DNA of 64,000 bases from Orthonyx spaldingii (GCA_013397795.1 VZTJ01001742.1:85430-149429); one strand, 5' to 3'. Positions 36,322-49,168 are shown, counted from the stretch's first letter. The notes: generated by a model from the letters alone, not told the origin. A program made the numbers and translations.

Positions 36322-39082
36322 AAACTCCTCTAAGACATGCATGGGATTATTCCAAATGAGGCTGAAATTAGACTATATTCAATATAAACCAGTCATAGTC
36401 TTGTAAAATGAATGGCTGTTCAATAGTTAATTAATATAGTTCAAGTAATGTTGCCCACTTTTTAAGCATAGTTCTATATGTTAATATTCTTCAGAGGACA
36501 AAAAACTTTCTTCACCTGATACTGTCATCAGCCTTTGACTTCTAAGCAGTTCTGAACATAGGGAGGAGGAACAAGGTAAGTAGCTTAACATTTTAAATCT
36601 CATTTGCCTTATGCTAATGATGACATTTATTTCCAAAACAAAATTACTTAGCATACAGGGGCAAAGGGGATTACAGTTCTGCTGGAGTGTTAGCACTCAG
36701 CATAAATCCCAAAGTGTCATAATGAATGCATTTATATTTCTAGTTCCTGTCTATACAAATACTGCTGATATCATGACACAGACAGCATTAAAATAGCAAA
36801 CCCTGTGGGCTAAGGAGACAGGTTTAAATCTGGGATATTTATCCTTGAAAAAGTAATATCCAATTAAGTGTGTTCCACTCCAGGTGGGGACAGTAAATTC
36901 TTAAACACAAGTCAGTCAGTCAGTCACTAAGAGATTAAACATATTCAAAAAAGGTTTTAATTCCTATGCAGAGGAGCTTCAGTATTATTTTTTACCTTAG
37001 AACATAGTGATAGTATGAAGGGCTGATTACAAGATATCATTCCCCTTCCATTAAACTTGGTGTGACAGAACTTATGGTTTTTTCAGAGCTTTTCAGTTCC
37101 CTCAAGGGAAAATATTTTTTCTTCACTAAGAATGCAAAGGAATCCTTAGTGCTTTTGTAGAATCTATCTGATCCAAAAATATTACATGCATAAAAAGTCA
37201 AGCTTAAAAGGAAACTATTTAACTATAGAAAGAGTTGGCATCTCTGAAAGAGCTCTCTATACTTATGATCAGAAAACACACAGTGTTCAGATAAAATAGG
37301 CTTCATCTTAAAAGGTCTGCTCCAAGTGCATATTCTGAGTTTTGATGGGTTCAAAGCCTACTGGGCTAGCTTTCCGACTTATAGGGAGATTAAAAGTTTC
37401 ATCACAGGCTGATGATTCTGCTTCTCTGCTTCCACAGAGTTCAGCAAATCAGCAGAACTGTGCATGAGCTCCAGTCCAGCAGAGCCCCTGATCACTCAAA
37501 ATACAGCGTTCAGCTGCTCAGCAAGACTCTGCTTGCTGCGATGTTGCCACACTCCCAGATTTTGCAGGGATGGAGTGCTGCAGAATTAGATGCTTTCAGT
37601 GTGATTAGCTCTTTCATCAGTCTCAGCAATAACACAGGACGTTTTGACTAAACATTTCTAGGTAAAGGAAGCGTGGATATTTATGTTTTGGTTGGATTGT
37701 CACAGAAGCGTAGCCTATTTTTATTTCCTGCACAATACGGCAATCCTAGCTTTAAAATAAGATATGTAAATCTAAGCAATTACCTACATAAAAGAGATTG
37801 ATCAATATCATCAGTAAATGATGGTTTTTTATGTGCTTCATGAGTCAGGAATGAGAAATTACATTGCCGCTGCTAGGACCTAGGTAAGCTTTATTTATAT
37901 GTATTCGGTTTTGGTTTATTTATTGGAAAGAGAAAGTATGTTTGAGAAAAAATTATGAAAGAGAAACTGCTTCTTTTTAATTAAATAGAAAATTGAAAAT
38001 ATAGGGGAACGAAATGGCTCCAAATACTCTAGGAATCTTTGCATTATTAACCACTGGTGTGAATCAAAGACTGCAGGGTCAGACTGACGAGCAGTGAAAG
38101 TCTAACTTGGGATGTCTGATGAGATGCTCTATTTCTCCCTGCTTTGCAGCCTGCTGAGTTTCTCAACAGCCAGACCATAAAACACTATTGTTTAAAGGAC
38201 AAGATTTTAAAGGAACCATAATCACTCCCATAGCTGAGAAGATGCAGCTGTCAGGTATTTGTGCCATGGGTAAAGGACGGGCAGGTGACGGCAGGACATT
38301 TATAGACAGCCTTAACCTGAGAGGCCCCTGGTTACAAGTCGGGGTCCAGAGCTACGGGTTTATACAAGGGGTGTTCAGTAGCATAAATTAACAGAATTAA
38401 CCGAACAGAGTATGTTTTCTTGTCAATTGTAACTGTGACACCCAGTGTGCTCATAGGAGCCCTAAACCAATGGAAATCTGTAGAGAAGGAAGGCAGGTTT
38501 AGAAAAAGGAGAGCCTAAATGCCATTTTTATTACCAGTCTCTTGGGAAAGCTAAAAGACAAGCTAGGAGTTAATCAAATGTATGTATAATGCTTCTCATA
38601 CTGTAGTATTTATAAAGTTTTTGGCAGACCTGAAGCTGTTAGTGAATTGTGGGAAGGTCCCTTAAGATGGTGAGATATGGTTCACTTGTTCATTACTTAT
38701 GTAAGCTGGGAACTTTGGGTTTTTGTGGGTTGAGCTAGATGCCATAAGTTATTAAGGCTTTCCTTTGATGTCGTTATTGTTTTCTTGGCAGGAAATGTGA
38801 TAGTTCAGTGAAATGACTGCTGTGGATGGAAAGAATAAAATCATAACATTCTAATCTGCATCTCTTTAATGCTAGTAAGATAGATTAAACTTGTAAAGAT
38901 TTCCGAACTGACATTAAGTATAATGGCAAAAATCATAATAAAAACTGATATGCTTTTCAAAGATGATCTGACAGGATTGGCTGGATAAATGATTACGGAA
39001 GAAGTGTGAAGGCATGGAAGTCTCCAAATAGGCCTTGGAAGCACAGCAAGAAACATGCAATGTCACCTCTATTCATGGACAC
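36322..39082. other. mostly non-coding stretch
   Basis: About 2.8 kb without recognised genes apart from the weak candidate exon listed at 37,438-37,661. A short GTCA repeat (CAGTCAGTCAGTCAC) is at about 36,912. Confidence 0.45.
37438..37661 (+). other. candidate exon, 70-codon open frame, unknown
   Basis: A strong acceptor (TTCTCTGCTTCCACAG, ending at 37,437) is followed by a 70-codon open frame to TAA at 37,649-37,651. A moderate donor TAG|GTAAAG comes at 37,661. Composition inside is more balanced than in the flanks, with Ser, Leu and Ala enriched. No family is recognised, and the frame could equally be chance within a non-coding RNA exon. No partner exon was found nearby. Confidence 0.2.
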
Positions 39083-39334
39083 ACAGAATCATAGAATGGC
39101 TTGGGTTGGAAGGGACCCCAACGCTCACCCAATTCCATGGACAAGGACACCTTCCGCTATCCCAGATTGCTCAGAGCCCTGTCCAATCTGGCCTTGAGCA
39201 CTTCCAGGGATGGGGCAGTCACAGCTTCTCTGGGGAACCTGTGCCAGTGTCTCACCATGCTCACAGTAAAGAACTGCTTCCTAATATCCAAAGTCGACTT
39301 CCTCTCATAGCAAAATTAATTTAAAGCCCATTGA
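39083..39334 (-). mobile_element. CR1 LINE 3' tail
   Basis: The plus strand reads ACAGAATCATAGAATGGCTT, then GGGTTGGAAGGGACCCC and the reverse complement of the 3' untranslated and ORF2-end region, including CCTTGAGCACTTCCAGGGAT. The last 30 bp (TTTAAAGCC region) are decayed. This is the best preserved CR1 tail octamer in the window. Confidence 0.9.
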
Positions 39335-41835
39335 AGTAATTTTGTTCATTGAAATATAATTAGAAGCAAAACTGTAAGGACAGTTATTTAGAGATTAATA
39401 TTTTGATGGATGAAAACCCTTACTATTTTTAATGCTTTGCTAAATTATGCTTGGAAAATTCATGACTAAGGAATTTACCAATAGCATTCTAGCTTATTTT
39501 TCAGTTAGCACACTGTATTATAATGTGTAACACCTATAAATTAACATTTTTAATACTATCACAAAACTGGGTTAGCAATTTGAGAAAGAAATATAATTTG
39601 TCTTTCTAAAATACGTCTCACAAAAATTTTAAAAACTTGCAAATGAGCAATCTAAACATCTCATATTTTCAAAAATCTGTAGTTCATATTAATATCCTTC
39701 TAACTGAAATATACAGAAACAAGGGATTTGTGGGATATACTTAATCATTTTTATGTGCCAAGGCTTAAAAATCTAAATGTAATATATATTCAAGATTCTC
39801 AAATTCTTTGATACTTGAGGAAAATACCTCACAAGCCCCTCAAAATCAGGTTATACTTACCTATACTACTGTACTCAAGTATATTTTTCAATATGTGAAC
39901 TGGGCAATTAAATGGAAGCAAAATTTCAAAGTTTATTTTCATTTTACCTAACTACGTAACGGAGGAGTTGACAAAGTTAACACAAGTACTGCCATCTGCA
40001 AGTGGTACTGAGTATTAACAATCAAACCACTTGGTTTCAGTCCCCTTTTCAATGATCAGTTTTCCTAGACCATTTTTGTTTCTTCCGTGAAAATAACAGA
40101 GCAGGGCTTGGGGTATTTATTTTTCCACTGCAGAAGTAGCAAATGACTTGTTGGAAGACATTTATTGTTTCCATACCTCAAATCACCAGAGATCATATGC
40201 AAATATCCATTCCTTTTGTCCAAGTCTCTAACTGGTTCCAGTGTTTTGTCAGTTGAAATGGAACTAATATTTCGATGTCAATTCCTAAATATGTGTTCAA
40301 TTCTGCCAAGACACAGGAGATTGGAAAACAACACTACTTTATCTGAGGTGACAGTCAAGGGATACTCATGGAGACTTCGTTATTTAATGCCAGTTACTGC
40401 AGAAAGGAAGATGAAAACAAACATTGGACTTGACTGATGTAGTGTAAGGGGTACCATTTGTCACTGGAATTCACAGGTCGAGCTTACCTCTTCATTTTAT
40501 CTTCATATAAAATTTCACTTGTATTTCCCTGTTGCTAATAGGGAGAGGACACAAATGGTGTCTACAAAAAGCCATGTTGGTGAAGAAGATTGCTGCCCTT
40601 CAGCCTCTCCCCATTTGCTTGGGTTCCATCTGCCAGAATCGCTGAGGAACTACTTGTGTGTTCATCACACGTGTGTTTGGAAAGAGGTGACACAGTGCTG
40701 AGAGTAAGGTAGTATTTCAGTTCTGGGAAAAGCAGTCCCACTGCAGCCTCAGTGTTACAACCGCTGGTGGGGACATCCTCTGCTTAGGTCCTTTCTTAAA
40801 TACAGAAATGGCAAGGGTTGAGTTCAGCTTAAGCTGAATTCTTTCTGGAAAGATGACATGCCTGAATTAAATTGTTATTAAAAAGCTACAACTAAGTGGC
40901 ACATGAATTAACCTAAACATGTAACTGTAAATTAAAAAAAAAAACCAACAAACTAAGTTGCAAAATGAGGCACAGTCTGTTGGCACAGCACAGAGGCTGA
41001 AGAAATGTGTAAAGTAAAGTAAAGTCATATGGGGGGGACTATAAAGAAATTTATAATTCAGCAATTTAACTAAGGGAAAAGGAAATAAAGGAGGAACAGA
41101 GAAGGCTGGAGCATTCAACTGTCTTTTTCTTCTTTCTTCACAGAAAGGCAATTCGCGTTTATTTATGATTGTTGCCTGAACAAAATGTAACTTTAGCTAG
41201 AGTCAAAGAACTGGCAAAAAAAGGAGAAAAAGAGCCTTGAAAGAATACCAAACAAGTTATGTGTATTCCAGTCAGCACTTTGTAAACCCCAGCAATTATT
41301 TTCAAGATCTCTCAAAGAAAAAGGAAGAGCAGAAGAAAGTCCACTGTGTAATTTATCTCTAAAAAAAGGCATGTGGAAGGGCCCACATGCAGAGTTGCAG
41401 AGCAGTCCCACTCAATACTGCTTCGTAGGAAGATACAGTAAAAAATTATATGTGACTGTTTCAAAGTATTCGGATAATAAAGCAGTAAGACAGAGCCTGC
41501 ATGGATTTATCTAGAACAAAACATGTCAAATCAATTGAATTTCATTCCTGACAGAGGGACAGTGATAGTAGATAAAAAAAGAAACAGCTGTTATACCCAT
41601 GGCCTTTTACAAAAACTTTACTGCTGCTGCCTTTGACAATTTGTAAAGCAAACTAGTGAAACATGTTCTAAATTAAATTACTGGTACATTCTCGTACCAC
41701 TGGCTGAAAGGCTGCTCTCAGCAATTAATGAGGTGCTCTAACAGAGAGAAAGACTTTCAGGCTGGGTTGACAGGTTACTGTCCTAAATCCTTTGTGTAAC
41801 ATATTTCCATTCGTAGCTGAATATGTACTAGTGCC

Positions 41836-41848
41836 GTTTCCAGGTAAC
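41836..41848. promoter_or_regulatory. degenerate X-box GTTTCCAGGTAAC
   Basis: Resembles an RFX-factor X-box with a one-base spacer, but the left half-site has T where a purine is expected. Weak on its own. Confidence 0.2.
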
Positions 41849-43119
41849 ACTGTGATAGGATAATTTGCAGTCACTCTGAGGGGCAATGTTAGAATTTAGA
41901 CTTGAAACATTATTTTGCACAGAAAAGTAAATGTCATTTTTTATTATTTAATTCAAACATGAGACTGAAAACCACCAAAACTCTCTGCCAGTAATAGGGA
42001 AGTTGTTCAGAAAGCTCTGATCTAAATAAATTAACAACTACTAATGTTGTTTGCAGGAATACCTATTTTGTAAGCAAAGACAGTAAATTGCTTTCTAACA
42101 CTGGGATGCATATATGCTCATCCTTTCCTTTCAAAATATAAAATGGTGGCAATATGGATGTAGATGAGATTTTACACCGTTTCAGAGAAGGACCAAGTGA
42201 TAATGTCATTAGAAGGCTGTCAGTTGCATGCAGCTGGTGTTTTTTTAATATTTCCCATTGCTGTTATCACTTATAATGCTGCAAGTTAAAGCAAGAGCAG
42301 AAAACCAGATAAAAGGGGTAAGTTTAAAAGCAGATCTAGAAGACCTAGTTCATACTGAGACTGTTCTCGTAGTCCTGATGTTGATCCCTTTGCTTTTATC
42401 TCACCTTTTTCGTTTTTATTTTGTATCAGAACAAAACCAGCAAAATAAGCCCAAATCTTCCCATGTAGCACCCAGCATTCATTAAAATAATAGTATGAAA
42501 AAATCAATGATATTTTCGCCCAAGAATCTATTTTCTGGGGTATCAAAAGAGCCCACAATGTAAAGCAGGAATCTTTTTAATATGGAAGTTAACACATCAG
42601 GCACTTCTGTCTTCAGCACTTTACATATGTGATGCATTTACTTTAAATCCAAAACTCAGATACAAGGAGTAAGATAGATTGGATTTTTTGACAAGAATAA
42701 ACCCAGTCAAAAGCTCAAAGGTTAGCAATACTCTTTCAAAATCACTCAGTTTCAATATACCAACTCAATGGGATGTGGAGAAAACTGTTGGATAATGGTC
42801 CAAGAAACCTAAGAAACAAGAGATTTCATTACTTTTCTACTAGGAGGGAATAGATGGGAAAGAAAGGCAGCACTGTGTAGAGGAAAATTACAGTCCTTAC
42901 AAGGTGGCATCCTAAGGAGCAGAGTCGGGACCTCATAGCCTTGATTTGCTGCTGTTAAAATACCCAGGGATTTTGCAAGATTTGATTTGCTTTTCCCAAT
43001 GGAAGTTTTATGGTCAACCAAATAATTTTTTTTTCTAGGCTAGTACAGCTTTTGCAGAAACAGGCACTGGATTTGTAGGCAGTGCAGAAATACGACAGAA
43101 ATCTGATGTTAAGGTCTAT

Positions 43120-43190
43120 GTTTTTTATGTTTTGGGTTTTTTTTTTTTTGTGGGTTTTGTTTTGGTTTTTGCTTTTTGTTCTTTCCTTTT
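43120..43190. repeat. T/G low-complexity tract
   Basis: Runs of T interrupted by G, similar in kind to the tracts at 29.6 and 49.1 kb. Confidence 0.75.
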
Positions 43191-44018
43191 TAGCTTTCTT
43201 TTTCATTTTTCTAGGTTGTATAGGTGGCATATTAGCATGCCTTTTTAAGCTCACACCTTGCCTTCTCAGTGTACTGCTTTGATGGTGTATCTTGTTTTTC
43301 CAATCTTCTCACCTTTTCCTTTGGCCTATTTTTATTTTAGTTAAATATAAAATATTTTGTAATATTTTATGACTGAGTCAGAACAAAGCGCTTCAAAAAA
43401 ATCTAAAAAAGTGACTGAACTACCCTATCATACACTAAATAGAGCGTCATGGGGACACAGGTCTCAAGTATTCTGAGAAACGACACTTGGAATGTTTGTT
43501 TGCTGCTTATAGTCCCAAGACTCACACTCTAGATGAGCAGACTTGAACATTTTAGCAGCCCTGGGGAGGACTGAGTAGGACTACGCTGCCATCAGCAGAA
43601 AGGAAAGTAAGCCCAGGTCTGCATGAAGATCCTTTTTTTTCCCAGTGTGACTGTCCTGGCACATATTCCAAAGAGGCAGCACTCCAGAGCCAGACATCAC
43701 AGAACTTCCTCATGTGACTGACATCAAAATGAGCTCGGTTTATTTGTTTCTCTTAATGAGGCTGGTTTGTCTGGGTGGAAGAAAGAGCTACACAGCTTGA
43801 GTCAGACACAAAAGGAAAGAAGAGGCATGCGCGAGGCATTGGCAGAGCTGCAAGGCCTAGTCCCAGGTGGGCCCACGTCCATGCTGAGCAGCATCACAGT
43901 CCTGCAGAAACACAGGAATCTAGATCAGCACAGGCCTCTCGAGTCAAACTTTTTTCCCAGCTCTTCACTTCCTCACTCTCTGCCCCCAAAATGCCATTCA
44001 AAATAAAATAAAAGAGCT

Positions 44019-44031
44019 GTTGCCAGGCAAC
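44019..44031. promoter_or_regulatory. perfect palindromic X-box GTTGCCAGGCAAC (RFX type)
   Basis: Two perfect inverted six-base half-sites, GTTGCC and GGCAAC, are separated by one base. RFX transcription factors bind GTNRCC and RGYAAC half-sites with short spacers. No promoter is evident nearby, so a distal element or chance are both possible. Confidence 0.4.
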
Positions 44032-44264
44032 CTCTTACCATATATTGAAGTTAATTTTTATGTGGATGCTAGATGCTGAAGTCTGTATGGATGTATTAGG
44101 CACAAGATAATTACTGAATTGCTAACGAGAAAAGAATAATCACACCTTTCTTAATTACAGATGCACTAGATAGAGATCAGGCTCGTTAATTATTAACTAC
44201 CTTTCCAATCAGCTTTTTCATTAATCTTCATAGAGTGTGAGTTTAAAGTGTAACCAATCTCTCT

Positions 44265-45760
44265 AAATTTATGGGGCCTGATGGGATTAATCTGAGGATG
44301 CTCAAAGAGCTGGCTGATGTCATTGTGAGGCCTCTCTTGATTTTTGAATGGGCTTAGGAATCTGGAGAGATCTCCATTGCCTGGAAGCTGGAAAACAATG
44401 TCCAAATTTTCAAGAAGGGCAAGAAGGATGACCCTGGAGACTACAGGTCTGTCAGTCTCACTTCAGTGCCTCGTAAAATCACAGAGAATATTATTGAATA
44501 TATGAGATGTAGTGAAAAACAGCTAGAGGACAATGCCTCCATTGGTCACAGTCAGTACAACTTTCTGACAGAAAGTCTTGTTTGTCAAACCTAATTCCTT
44601 TTGCGACAAGGTAACCCACCTATGGGATCAGGGGAAGCCAACTGATGTAGCATTCTGGATTTCAGTAAAGCTTTTATCCTGTCTCTCATAGAATCCAAAA
44701 TTTACAGCACACAGGTGGCTAAATACATCATGTGATGGGTGAGCTACTGGACCACAGGCTGTGTACAGAGGGTTACAGTGGCTGGGGTGACATCAGACTG
44801 GTGACCTGTCAATAGGGGGGTTCCAAAGGTCTCCATCCTTGGTCCTGTGCTCTTCAACCTCTTCATAAGTAACCTGGATGGAGGACTGGAAGAGATACTG
44901 AGCAAGTTTGCAGATGATACAAAACTGGGAGGAGCTGTTGACTCCCTCAGAGGCAGGGAGGCCCTGCAGAAAGACCTCAATGAATTGAAGGGTTGGGCAA
45001 TCACCATCCATATGGAGCTCAACAAGGGCAAGTGCTGGATTCTGCTGCTGGGATGGGGCAACCCTGGATGTACGGACAGACTGGGAATGAGATTCTGGAG
45101 AGCAGCACGGAGAAAAGGACCTAGGTGTCCTGGTCGATGGCAAGTTGAACATGAATCAGCAGTGCCCTGGCAGCCAGGAGGGGCAACCCTGTCCTGGGGG
45201 GCATCAGACCCAGCATCACCAGCCAGGCAAGGGAGGGGATTGTCCCACTCTGCTCTGGGCTGGGGCGGCCTCACCTCGAGTCCTGGGGACAGTTTGGGGC
45301 ACCACAACATAAGAGAGACATTCAACTATTAGAGGATGACCAAAGGAGGCCACGAGGATGGTGAAGGGCCTTGAGGAGAAGCTGTGTGAGGAGCAGCTGA
45401 GGGCACTTGGTCTGTTCAGCCTGGAGGAGAGGAGGGGAGACCTCACTGGGGTCTGTAACTTCCTCGTGAGGGGAAGAAGAGGAGCAGACACTGATCTCTT
45501 CTTTGTGGTGACCAGTGACAGGACCTGAGGGAATGGCCTGAAGTTGTGTCAGGGGAGTTTTAGGTTGCATATCAGGAGAAGGTGTTTGGACACTGGAACA
45601 GGTTCCCCAGGGACGCAGTCACAGCACCTGAGTTCAGGAAGTGTTTAGACAATGCTCTCAGTCCCATAGTGTGATTCTTGAGACTGTCCTGTGCAGGACC
45701 AGAAACTGAATATGATGATCCTGGGTCCCTTCAAACTCTGGATATTCTATGATTTTATAA
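44265..45760 (+). mobile_element. CR1 LINE copy A, about 1.5 kb, 5'-truncated
   Basis: A plus-strand CR1 from the N-terminal part of the reverse transcriptase to the 3' tail. It begins around GGGGCCTGATGGGATTAATC, passes the catalytic FADD motif at 44,907-44,918 and the LFSLEE-type block at about 45,415, and ends with GGATATTCTATGATTTTAT at about 45,740-45,757. Its 3' end (GATCCTGGGTCCCTTCAAAC) differs from that of the next copy, so the two belong to different subfamilies. Motif B and the FADD motif are in different frames, so it is inactive. Confidence 0.92.
44847..45332 (+). pseudogene. CR1 reverse transcriptase remnant with FADD motif
   Basis: A 161-codon frame. It starts at LFNLFISNLDGG, continues through KFADDTKLGG (motif C, the metal-binding double aspartate) and ends in frame-shifted downstream sequence. 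The preceding conserved motif B (GVPQGS-like) is present at about 44,815-44,840 but in another frame, so a frameshift separates B from C. The C-terminal half of this frame is no longer ORF2-like. Confidence 0.8.
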
Positions 45761-45775
45761 ATGAAATAAACTATG

Positions 45776-47507
45776 CACCAGTCCTCAAGTCGGGGAAGGT
45801 GCACCCACCAATGGTGGTAAACTGATAACAACAGACAAAAAAAAAGGCTGAACAGGCTTTTTTTGCCTCAGTCTTCACTGACAATCTCTATTCCCACACC
45901 TTTTGAGTGGATGGACAGCGGGACTAGGAATGAGAAGCAAAGTGCTCACTGTAAGATAAAACCAGGGTCAGGACCCCCGATGAACCTGAATGTATTTAAG
46001 TCTATGGGACCTGATAGAATCCATCCCAGAGTCCCAAGAAAATTGGCTGATGTAGTTGCCAAGCCACTCTGCATGATATTTTAAAAGTCATGGCAGTCAG
46101 GTCAAATCCCAGGTGACTGGAAAGGGGACCCACATTATTTTCCCTTCTTAAAAAAGGGTAGAAAGGAGGGCCCTGGGAACTCTGACCTGTCAGCCTCACC
46201 ACTGTGCCTGGTAAGATCATGAACAGATCCTCCTAGAAATTCTGCTAAAGCACATGGAGGACAGGGAGGTGATTCCAGACACCCAGCACGGCTGCGCTAA
46301 GGACAATTCCTGTCTGACCAGCCTTGTGGTCTCCTATGATGGAATGACTCCATATCATTTATCTGAATTTATGTAAAGCTTTGACACAGTTCCCCACAAT
46401 ATCCTTCTCTCTAAACTGGAGAGACATGGATTGGACAGATGGACTGTTCAATGGATAAGGAATTGGTTGGATGGTCACATCTAACTGCTGTGGTCAACAG
46501 CTCAGAGTGTCGATGGACATCAGTGACAAGTGGTGCCTCTCTGGGGTCTGTACTGGGACAAGTTTTATTTACTGCCTTCATTAATGACACAGAAAAAGGG
46601 ATCAAGTGCTTCTTCAGTAAATTTGCAGATGACACCAAGCTGAGTGGTGCAGTTGACACTCCTGAGGAATGGGATGCCATCCAGAGGGCCCTGGACAAGC
46701 TGGAGAAGTGGGAATCCCATGAGGTTTAACAAGGTCAGGTGCTGGTGCTGCACCTGGGTCAGGGCAACCTCTGGTGCCAGCCCAGGCTGGGGATGAACAG
46801 ATGGTGAGCAGCCCTGCCCAGAAGGACTTGGGGGTGCTGGGGGTGAGAGCTGGACATGAGCCGGCCATGGGCACTCCCAGCCCAGAAAGCCAAGTGTGTC
46901 CTGGGCTGCATCCAGAGCCCCGTGGGCAGCAGGGCAGGGAGGGGATTCTGCCCCTCTGCCCCGCTCTACTGAGACCCCACTTGCAGAGCTGCCTCCAGGT
47001 CTGGGGTCCCAGCACCTCTGGGAGGACCTGGAGCTGCTGGAGAGAGTCCAGAGGAGAGACACCAAGGTGGTCACAGGGAGGGAGCACCTCTGCTAAGGGG
47101 AAAGGCTGAGAGAATTGGGATTGTTCAGCCTGGAACACAGAAGGCTTTGGGGTGACCTAATTGTGGCCTTCCAATCCCTGAAGGGAGCTCACAAGAAAGA
47201 CGTGAGAGGGACTTTTTACAAGGGCATGTAGTGACAGGATAGGAGAGAATGGCTTCAAACTGAAAGAAGATGGGTTTAGATTGGATATTAGGAAGAAATT
47301 CTTTACTGTGAGGGTGGTGAGGCCCTGGCACAGGTTGCCCAGAGAAGGTGTAGCTGCTCCATCCCTGGAAGCATTCAAGGCCAGGTTGGATGGGGCTTTG
47401 AGCAACCTGGTCTGGTGAAATATTTCTCTTTTCATGGCAGGGAGTTTTCATCAGGAAAGCAGATGATCTTTAAGGTCCCTTCCAACCCAACCATTCTATA
47501 ATTCTTT
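45776..47507 (+). mobile_element. CR1 LINE copy B, about 1.7 kb, 5'-truncated
   Basis: A second plus-strand CR1 that begins within about 20-80 bp of the end of copy A. It starts upstream of the reverse transcriptase (TTTGCCTCAGTCTTCACTGA at about 45,861), and includes GTCTATGGGACCTGATAGAA at about 46,000. Motif B is near 46,530-46,560 and FADD at 46,622-46,633. The C-terminal blocks follow, then the tail GGTCCCTTCCAACCCAACCA and ATTCTATAATTCT near 47,475-47,504. Several stops and frame changes break ORF2. The sub-family differs from copy A and matches the fragment at 18,985-19,325. Confidence 0.92.
46439..46729 (+). pseudogene. CR1 reverse transcriptase remnant (motifs B and C)
   Basis: A 96-codon frame holding two catalytic-core motifs in one frame: VTSGASLGSVLGQVLF (motif B, with AS where family members usually have VPQ-type residues) and SKFADDTKLSG (motif C). 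It ends at a TAA shortly afterwards. The upstream palm with motif A (the degenerate FDTVPH region at about 46,380) lies in another frame. Confidence 0.8.
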
Positions 47508-48639
47508 TAGATCAGGTAACCATCCTCCTGAAAAATTAGAAAAGGAAACAGCATTATGACTGAGATTCTTTACTGAAATGTTCAGTCCTCTTGTTGCCTG
47601 ACCATTAATTCATCAGTACTTAAATATTTAAGTATAACAATATTTTCCTTGAAATGCATGTTTTCAATCAAACAGTTACTGCTTATTTCTCAATCAAAAT
47701 TTTTCATTTTAGCTCAATAATCTGTTGTAACAGAGCTCCCTGCTTTCAGATGGAAATAGCAACTAAACCATGTAATTTCATGTTAAACTTAATAATGAGG
47801 AGGGGAGAGAAATAAGAATAGGAAAGTCTAATTGATCAGTTAGGGAGAAGGAGACTTTGCTTCATTTCCTTTTTCCTAATTAAATAATGTAATAATGAAT
47901 GAGTTAAACATGTATATTGTGGAGATGACCCTATCATCAGCTCAACGTCAGTATGAAATGATTGTTTTCCTTCAGTTTTAATTGCAAAATTGTAACGAGC
48001 ACAGGAAGCAATTATTAAAAACCATACGAAATTGATCAGATTTGAAATAGCATGTTTGTATGCAGTTTTTCATTTTGCATATAGATTTTTTGAAAGTGAA
48101 AACTGATAACAAGTATTATGAAAAAGGGATAATTTAAGCAATTCTTCAATTTGAAGCTACAATATATACAGTGTTATTCTGAGAATGCCACAGTGGTTAG
48201 ATGAATGGATATGCCATTCTATTAATATTCCTATTTTGGAAGCAGAAATGGGAAGAAAACCCAAAAAAACAAATCATCAGAAACATCACTGCATTGCTAT
48301 AAGCCACCTACTTTTGTCACTGGTATTCTTGTTGGCTATGCCAGGAGCATGGGTTCTGCTGCTGAGTGCCATACCTTTAATACTGGCCCCTACACTAATT
48401 GGACCTCTATAAGCTGATTTAATTCACTGAATTGTCAGAAACTACCGTAGCAAAAGAAGGGCGGTTGGTTGTTTCATTTTTTGGTGGAGCTGTGTTGCAT
48501 AACTATGAAGGGTCTGGCCAGTGCTAGAGGAGATGAAAGGGTATGGGTGAGACCATTTGGCAGGTAGGTAGAAAAGAAAGGGAGATGGGTGTCAGAGGAA
48601 ATTTCACCTGCAGGTGGCATCAGAACTTTCTATAAGATG
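47508..48639. other. non-coding stretch
   Basis: AT-rich DNA following the CR1 pair. A 75-codon open frame at 48,185-48,412 has a hydrophobic stretch but no family resemblance and is treated as chance. Confidence 0.45.
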
Positions 48640-48740
48640 AACAAACAAACAGAAAAGAAAAACAACAAAAAACCCCCAACCCAACCAACTAAAAAACCAA
48701 ATTAAACCAAACCAAACCAAACCAATAAAATCCCTCCAAA
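48640..48740. repeat. A/C low-complexity tract (CCAAA units)
   Basis: About 100 bp of AAAC, CCAAC and AAACC repeats. It is the reverse-complement type of the T/G tract at 49,079-49,168. Confidence 0.8.
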
Positions 48741-49078
48741 AAGCCCTAGAAAAATGTTTTGATTCCCCTTGTGCTCTGGAGGGTCACAAAGCCAAGCCTC
48801 CCGCTTCATGCACAGCTCCTTTAGCAATTATTCTGTTACACAAAAGGTGACTTACCCTGCCTCTCCTCTGACTCTGCACACAGATGGTGCTGGGGTCTGG
48901 GCATGCGAAGCAGCTCAGCCCCTGCAGGGGACCTGGATGTGGTGATATCCACTCATGGGTGAAACCTGGCCCCTCTTAGGGAACAGGTGCCCTGATGATT
49001 AGGAGAGGCAGAGGTACTCAGAGACAGTTCTATACAAAAATCTAAAAATTTTTAATGCATAAAGGGCCTGGAGTACTT

Positions 49079-49168
49079 GTTTGTTTTGTTTGTTTTTGTT
49101 TCTTTTCTTTTGTTTTGGTTTGGTTTGGTTTTTTTTGTTTTGTTTTGTTTTTTTTTGGTTTTTTTTGC
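49079..49168. repeat. T/G low-complexity tract (TTTGG and TTTTG units)
   Basis: About 90 bp of TTTTG and TTTGG units, complementary in character to the tract 340 bp upstream. Confidence 0.82.

Larger units (their letters stand above)
39335..44264. other. gene-poor stretch
   Basis: About 4.9 kb of AT-rich DNA. It contains a T/G-rich tract at 43,120-43,190 and two X-box-like palindromes (41,836 and 44,019), and no recognised exon. Confidence 0.45.

Noticed and set aside
35996..36322. A 108-codon minus-strand open frame
   Set aside because: It lies entirely within the LTR and has no viral protein features, so it is U3 sequence rather than a gene.
36813..36840. A tRNA T-arm-like string (GGTTTAAATCTGG)
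   Set aside because: No matching acceptor, D or anticodon arms, and no polymerase III box pair at proper spacing.
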